A DNA stretch of 54,084 nt from Helochares maculicollis (Eukaryota > Arthropoda > Insecta > Coleoptera > Hydrophilidae): assembly GCA_033557835.1 (NCBI GenBank), contig JAWQRO010000124.1, positions 1 through 54,084 on the forward strand, written 5' to 3'. The notes below the pieces were generated by a model that saw only the letters and a program-made list of their open reading frames with translations, did no database searches and was not told the origin of the DNA. The translations under genes were made by a program, and so were the position numbers. Position 1 is the first letter of the stretch. The number at the start of each line of letters is the position of its first letter. Below, in pieces: positions 50,276 through 54,084 of the stretch.

Positions 50276-50894
50276 TTTTAAGAGGTTTAATTCTTTTCCG
50301 GTTACAAGTTTGAAGGTTTGAAGTTACAATGAAGAGCATAAGCAACAGTTGTATAGTTTTTAAGAACACATGCGAAGCTCTTTTAATATCGTTGATGAGA
50401 TATACAAAATTGTGATTATTGTTGTTATAGTTGCAGCTCTTGATTATCAATAATTAGTATTATCAATTCTTATTTTCAATATTTCATATGTCGTGCAGAG
50501 TTTCATGAGATTCTCAGATTTCAAAGTCGATTTGTAACAATATTTGAAAATTATCAGACATTATAGTCATCAAATGTTTCCTATTTAGGTAATGGCAGTA
50601 TACTGGTATTTTCAAAAGAAATATCAACGACCTACAAGACATTAATCGGTAATATCGTCTACACATCAAGGCCAGAAAAGGCGCTGATTTTATATGAAAT
50701 TGCCTAAATTCTTACAATTATTTTGTTTCAAAATATTTTAAGAATAATACCCAAAGAAAGCGGAAAAATATATTTTGATAGCCAAAATTATGAGTTTTAT
50801 TTTGTCAGCTATTCCAAAATTTTAGAAAAATATTTGGTGGTACAATCAAAACAGCAAAGTAAGAACTATATGACTCGTAGTTATCCTAGTTTTG
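50276..50894. other. Unique AT-rich spacer before the satellite array
   Basis: No motif or repeat is recognised. The composition changes to a less AT-rich, CpG-containing sequence at about 50885-50900, where the array begins. Confidence 0.5.
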
Positions 50895-51437
50895 GGAGCC
50901 TGCACCTACAGGAGCGGAACAAGCAAATTCAGATCAGCTAGACAATTTCGCGTCCCATCCGCTGATTCTGGGTTGAATCGATTTCCGAGGATGAAATTTT
51001 TTGAAAAAATTTGCGACCACTGGGGTAGGAAAAACTCAAGAATTTTTAGGCTCGATGAGCGCTACAATTATTGCATCGTTGGATTCGTCATGACGAGACG
51101 CTTCCAAAGAGGTACCAAAGAAGTCGCTGGCTTTAAAAACAAGCGATAAACGGTGATCGGGAAGTCAGCTTTCAGGAAACAAAGCGTTCGTTATGAGCTT
51201 GCCGACCAATATACGTCAGAGTCGAGTGTTCAGACTCGCAACTGCGGTATCCAGGGGCCCCGAAAATGGGTAACTGAATGGTCAAATTTCGATGGCAGTA
51301 GTAACTCCTCTCCTCTTAGGAATATCGAAACGAAATTTGCACCGTCGAAATTGGGAGAGTTAAAAGAAATGATTGCAAGGATTCGAGTTTGAAAATAAGT
51401 GAATTGCGAGATTTTTCAAAAATAGTTCTGTAGCCCA
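50895..51437. repeat. Satellite unit 1, internally deleted
   Basis: Between landmarks TGCACCTAC (50901) and GACTCGCA (51233) there are 332 bases, against 933 and 913 in units 2 and 3. The missing ~590 bases lie at about 51178-51184. There, CAGCTTTCAGGAAAC is followed directly by the region that in other units follows GCATCGAAACG. GAAAC occurs at both edges in the full units, so the deletion probably arose across a 5-base match. Confidence 0.75.
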
Positions 51438-53680
51438 AACAGCTGCACCTACGGGAGCGAAGCAAACAAAATCGGATAGACAAAGCCCCGCCTCATCCGC
51501 TGATGCCGGCTAGAATTGATTTTCGAAAATGTCATTTTTTGAAAAAATCTCCGACTCCTGGGGTAGGCAACAGTCAAGAACTTTTAGGCTCGACGAGAAA
51601 AAAATTCATAACGACCGAATGAAGAGAGCTAGGGCTACGATTATGGCCCCGTTGGGTTCGTCTTGACAAGGCGCATTAAAGGAGGAATCAGAAAAGTCAC
51701 TGGATTTAAAAACAAGCGAGAAACGGGATCCGGAAAGTCAGCTTTCGGGAAAGAGTTTTTCCCACTTTTTTTCTCGATGGTCGATCCTAGCTCGAATTTA
51801 GTCGCACTAACAAGCTTGTCTCGCCAATATTTCAAAACAATCATTTTATATTTGCTTTCGTAAAAGGAACGATAATGGAGATATTCACGATTGGTCAAAA
51901 ATCACGACAAAAGTTGCGTTTCTTCGAAAATTTGGCGCTCTCTAGCGGCCCTCACAGGAAATTCAGAATCCTCCGGTTTGAAAATTCTCAATCAGGACGC
52001 AAAATGCAGTAGATCTATGCACAATACGCAACCGCAGGTCGATCATTAACGATTTTTCTATTTTCTGGCATGCAAGGAAAATAACACGCAATACGAGATA
52101 GTCGAATTCGTTTTATCGAACTATTGGCCATAGTTTTTGACATCGTTGGACTCGTTTCATCACTCTGAATATAAATTTGTAAAAATCGTTGCGATCGGAC
52201 GCAAACTGTAGCCTCTATACATCACCAAAGCTGTCGCTTTACGACAGTGGAATGTTTTGGCCACTAAACAATTTTTGCTGATCTCTCAGACGCAAGAGCG
52301 TTCAACTCGGACAAGTTTGGTATCGAAATACTCGTTACGAGTTTAGTAAGCGATTTACGCTCCAGTCTAATGGGTAGACTCGCAACTATGGCATTCAGGG
52401 TTCCCGAAAATGTGCAAGCGAAAGAAGGCCAAATTTGGACGGCCGTAACTCCTCTCCTCGAGGAAATACCAAAACGAAGCTTCCATCATCCGAATCGTGT
52501 GAATCTAAAGAAATGATTGCAAGGGTTTGCTTTTGAAAATACGTGAATTTTGATGTTATCCCAAAATAGCTCTATGTCTTAAACGACTGCACCTACATTA
52601 ATATAGCAAGTAAAATCGGATAGATAACGTCCCTATTCATCCGCCGAGGCAGGGTAAAAACGATTTCTGATGATAAAATTTTTTCAAAAAACTTGCGGCC
52701 CCTGGGGTACAAAATAATGGATAATTTTTAGGCGCGATGAGAAAAAATTTCATAGGGTCAGAACGGGAAGGACCTAGGCCGCAATTTTGGTACCGTTGGA
52801 TTCATCTCGGCAATGCGCATCCAAAAAAATGCAAACGAAGTCGCTGGCTGTAAAAGCAAGCGAAGAACGTGGCCCAGATTATCAACTTTTGAGAAACAGT
52901 TTTTCCCACTTTTTCCTCGATGGTCGGCCCTAGCTCGAATTCCAACAAGTTTGTCTCGCCAATAGCTCAAAATAATCATAATATGTTCATCTTCATAAAA
53001 CGAGATATACGCGATTGGTCAAAAATCACGAAAAAAATTTTGATTCGCCGAAACTTTGGCGCGCTCCAGCGGCCTTCACAGGAAACGTAGAGACTTCCGG
53101 TTTATAAATTCTCAATCAAAGCGCAAAATATAATAGATTTGTGCAGAAGTCGCAGCTGTAGGGTGACTATTGAGGATTTTCCTATTTTCAGATATGCAAA
53201 GAAAATAGCAAGCAATACAAAATAGTCGAATTCATCCAGCCGAGCTATGGACAAGAGTTTATGGGATTGTTGGGTTCGCTTCGCTGCCATGAATCTAAAT
53301 TTGCAAAATTCATTGCGACCGGCCACGAACGGCGGTCTCTAGACACCGCCAAAACTGTCGCTTAACGACAGTTGAAAGTTTTTGCCGCTAAACAGTTTTT
53401 GGTAAACTCTCGGCCTCAGGAGCGTCCAACACGGACAAGTTTGGCATCGAAACGTTCGTTACGAGCTTGCCGACCGATTTACGTACAAGTAGAGTGGTCA
53501 GACTCGCAACTGTGACATCCAGGAGCCTCGAAAATGATCAAAAATGTGCAAGCGAAAGAAGGTAAAATTTCGACGCCCGTAACTCCTCTCTCCGGGGGGA
53601 TACCGAAACGAAACTTGCACCGTCGAAATAGGGAGAATCGAAAGAGATGATGGCATATGTTTGAGTTTTGAAAATAAGGC

Positions 53681-53752
53681 GGTTCGATTTGGATACGCGA
53701 TGCGGTGGTTCGATTTTGATACGCGATGCAATGGTTCGATTTTGATACGCGA
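53681..53752. repeat. 26-bp minisatellite inside satellite unit 3
   Basis: GGTTCGATTT followed by GATACGCGATGC begins at 53681, 53707 and 53733, exactly 26 bases apart, with 2.8 copies. Units 1 and 2 lack it at the matching place, so it expanded within this unit and accounts for most of its extra length (1206 against 1144). Because 26 is not a multiple of three, the overlapping minus-strand frames are shifted repeats of one another. Confidence 0.9.
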
Positions 53753-54084
53753 ATTTCGATATTTTCCAAAATTAGCTCTATAGCCCAAACGCCTGTACCT
53801 ACCAAAGCGTAACAAGCAAACTCAATTAGCCAACTTTCCAACCCTTTGGTCGATGTTGAGTACAATTGATTTCCGAGGATGAACTTTTTTGAAAAAAATT
53901 GCAACCCCTGGGGTAGAAAATAATCGAAAACTTTTAGGCGCGATGAGAATACATTTCATAGTGACCGAACGGGGAGAGCCTAGGCTGCAGTTGTGGTACC
54001 GTTGGATTTGTCTTGGCAATACGTATCCAACGAGGTATCAAAGAAGTCGATGGCTTTAAAAACAAGTGAAGAACGGGGCCCTGA

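Larger units (their letters stand above)
50895..54084. repeat. Tandem array of a diverged ~1.13-kb repeat, running off the window
   Basis: The landmark TGCACCTAC (or TGTACCTAC) occurs at 50901, 51444, 52588 and 53794. The landmark GACTCGCAACT (GACTCGCAACTG in two of the three) occurs at 51233, 52377 and 53501, that is 1144 and 1124 bases apart. Other blocks recur in the same order: CCTGGGGTA, TTTTAGGC plus GATGAG, GAAGTCGCTGGCT, TTTTTCCCACTTTTT, TTTGTCTCGCCAAT, GATTGGTCAAAAATCACGA and GCCGTAACTCCTCTCC. Units: 1 (50895-51437, shortened), 2 (51438-52581), 3 (52582-53787), 4 (53788 to the edge). Frames inside are short and shift between copies, so the unit looks non-coding. The family is unknown to me. 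Confidence 0.85.

Noticed and set aside
51641..52979. Similar minus-strand frames in two satellite units
   Set aside because: Similarity follows from the repeat itself. The frame shifts between copies partway through, so coding is not preserved.

Overview
The window is AT-rich animal DNA. It has split genes with canonical GT-AG introns, long stretches without coding sequence, and eroded mariner, piggyBac and non-LTR elements. An insect genome fits best. A beetle is my guess, from the general look of the repeats and not from any decisive marker.

The only gene I can identify with confidence is the 3' part of a netrin receptor gene of the UNC5 family (unc-5). It is on the minus strand and read from high to low coordinates. 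Three exons join in frame through phase-1 introns. 13369-13512 carries the transmembrane helix. 5433-5690 carries the juxtamembrane cytoplasmic segment. 2232-3724 is one large terminal exon with the ZU5, UPA and death domains. The introns between them are about 7.7 kb and 1.7 kb. I found no Ig or thrombospondin type 1 exons for the ectodomain in the 40.5 kb upstream (13513-54084), so they either lie beyond the right edge or escaped reading by eye. Most of the window is therefore probably one very long unc-5 intron or its 5' flank.

The introns hold transposon relics. 4790-5058 is a reverse transcriptase fragment. 9581-10850 is a complete but dead mariner with both terminal repeats, six in-frame stops, a frameshift and a lost third catalytic Asp. 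23786-24326 is the end of a non-LTR reverse transcriptase. 28990-29947 is a decayed piggyBac transposase. 32183-32378 is a second likely non-LTR C-terminus. A dispersed repeat family occurs at 16616 and again at 47240. Simple repeats are (AT)n at 35681 and 48115, a 25-bp minisatellite at 50201, and a 26-bp minisatellite at 53681.

The right end, from about 50895 to beyond the edge, is a tandem array of a diverged repeat of about 1.13 kb. One copy has a 0.6-kb internal deletion, and the two full units share a conserved short palindrome. Two short candidate coding pieces remain unexplained. One is a 63-codon, splice-phase-compatible alternative terminal exon inside the last unc-5 intron (4433-4626). 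The other is a 50-codon minus-strand fragment with a possible splice acceptor at 21477-21629. I found no clearly new multi-gene system.
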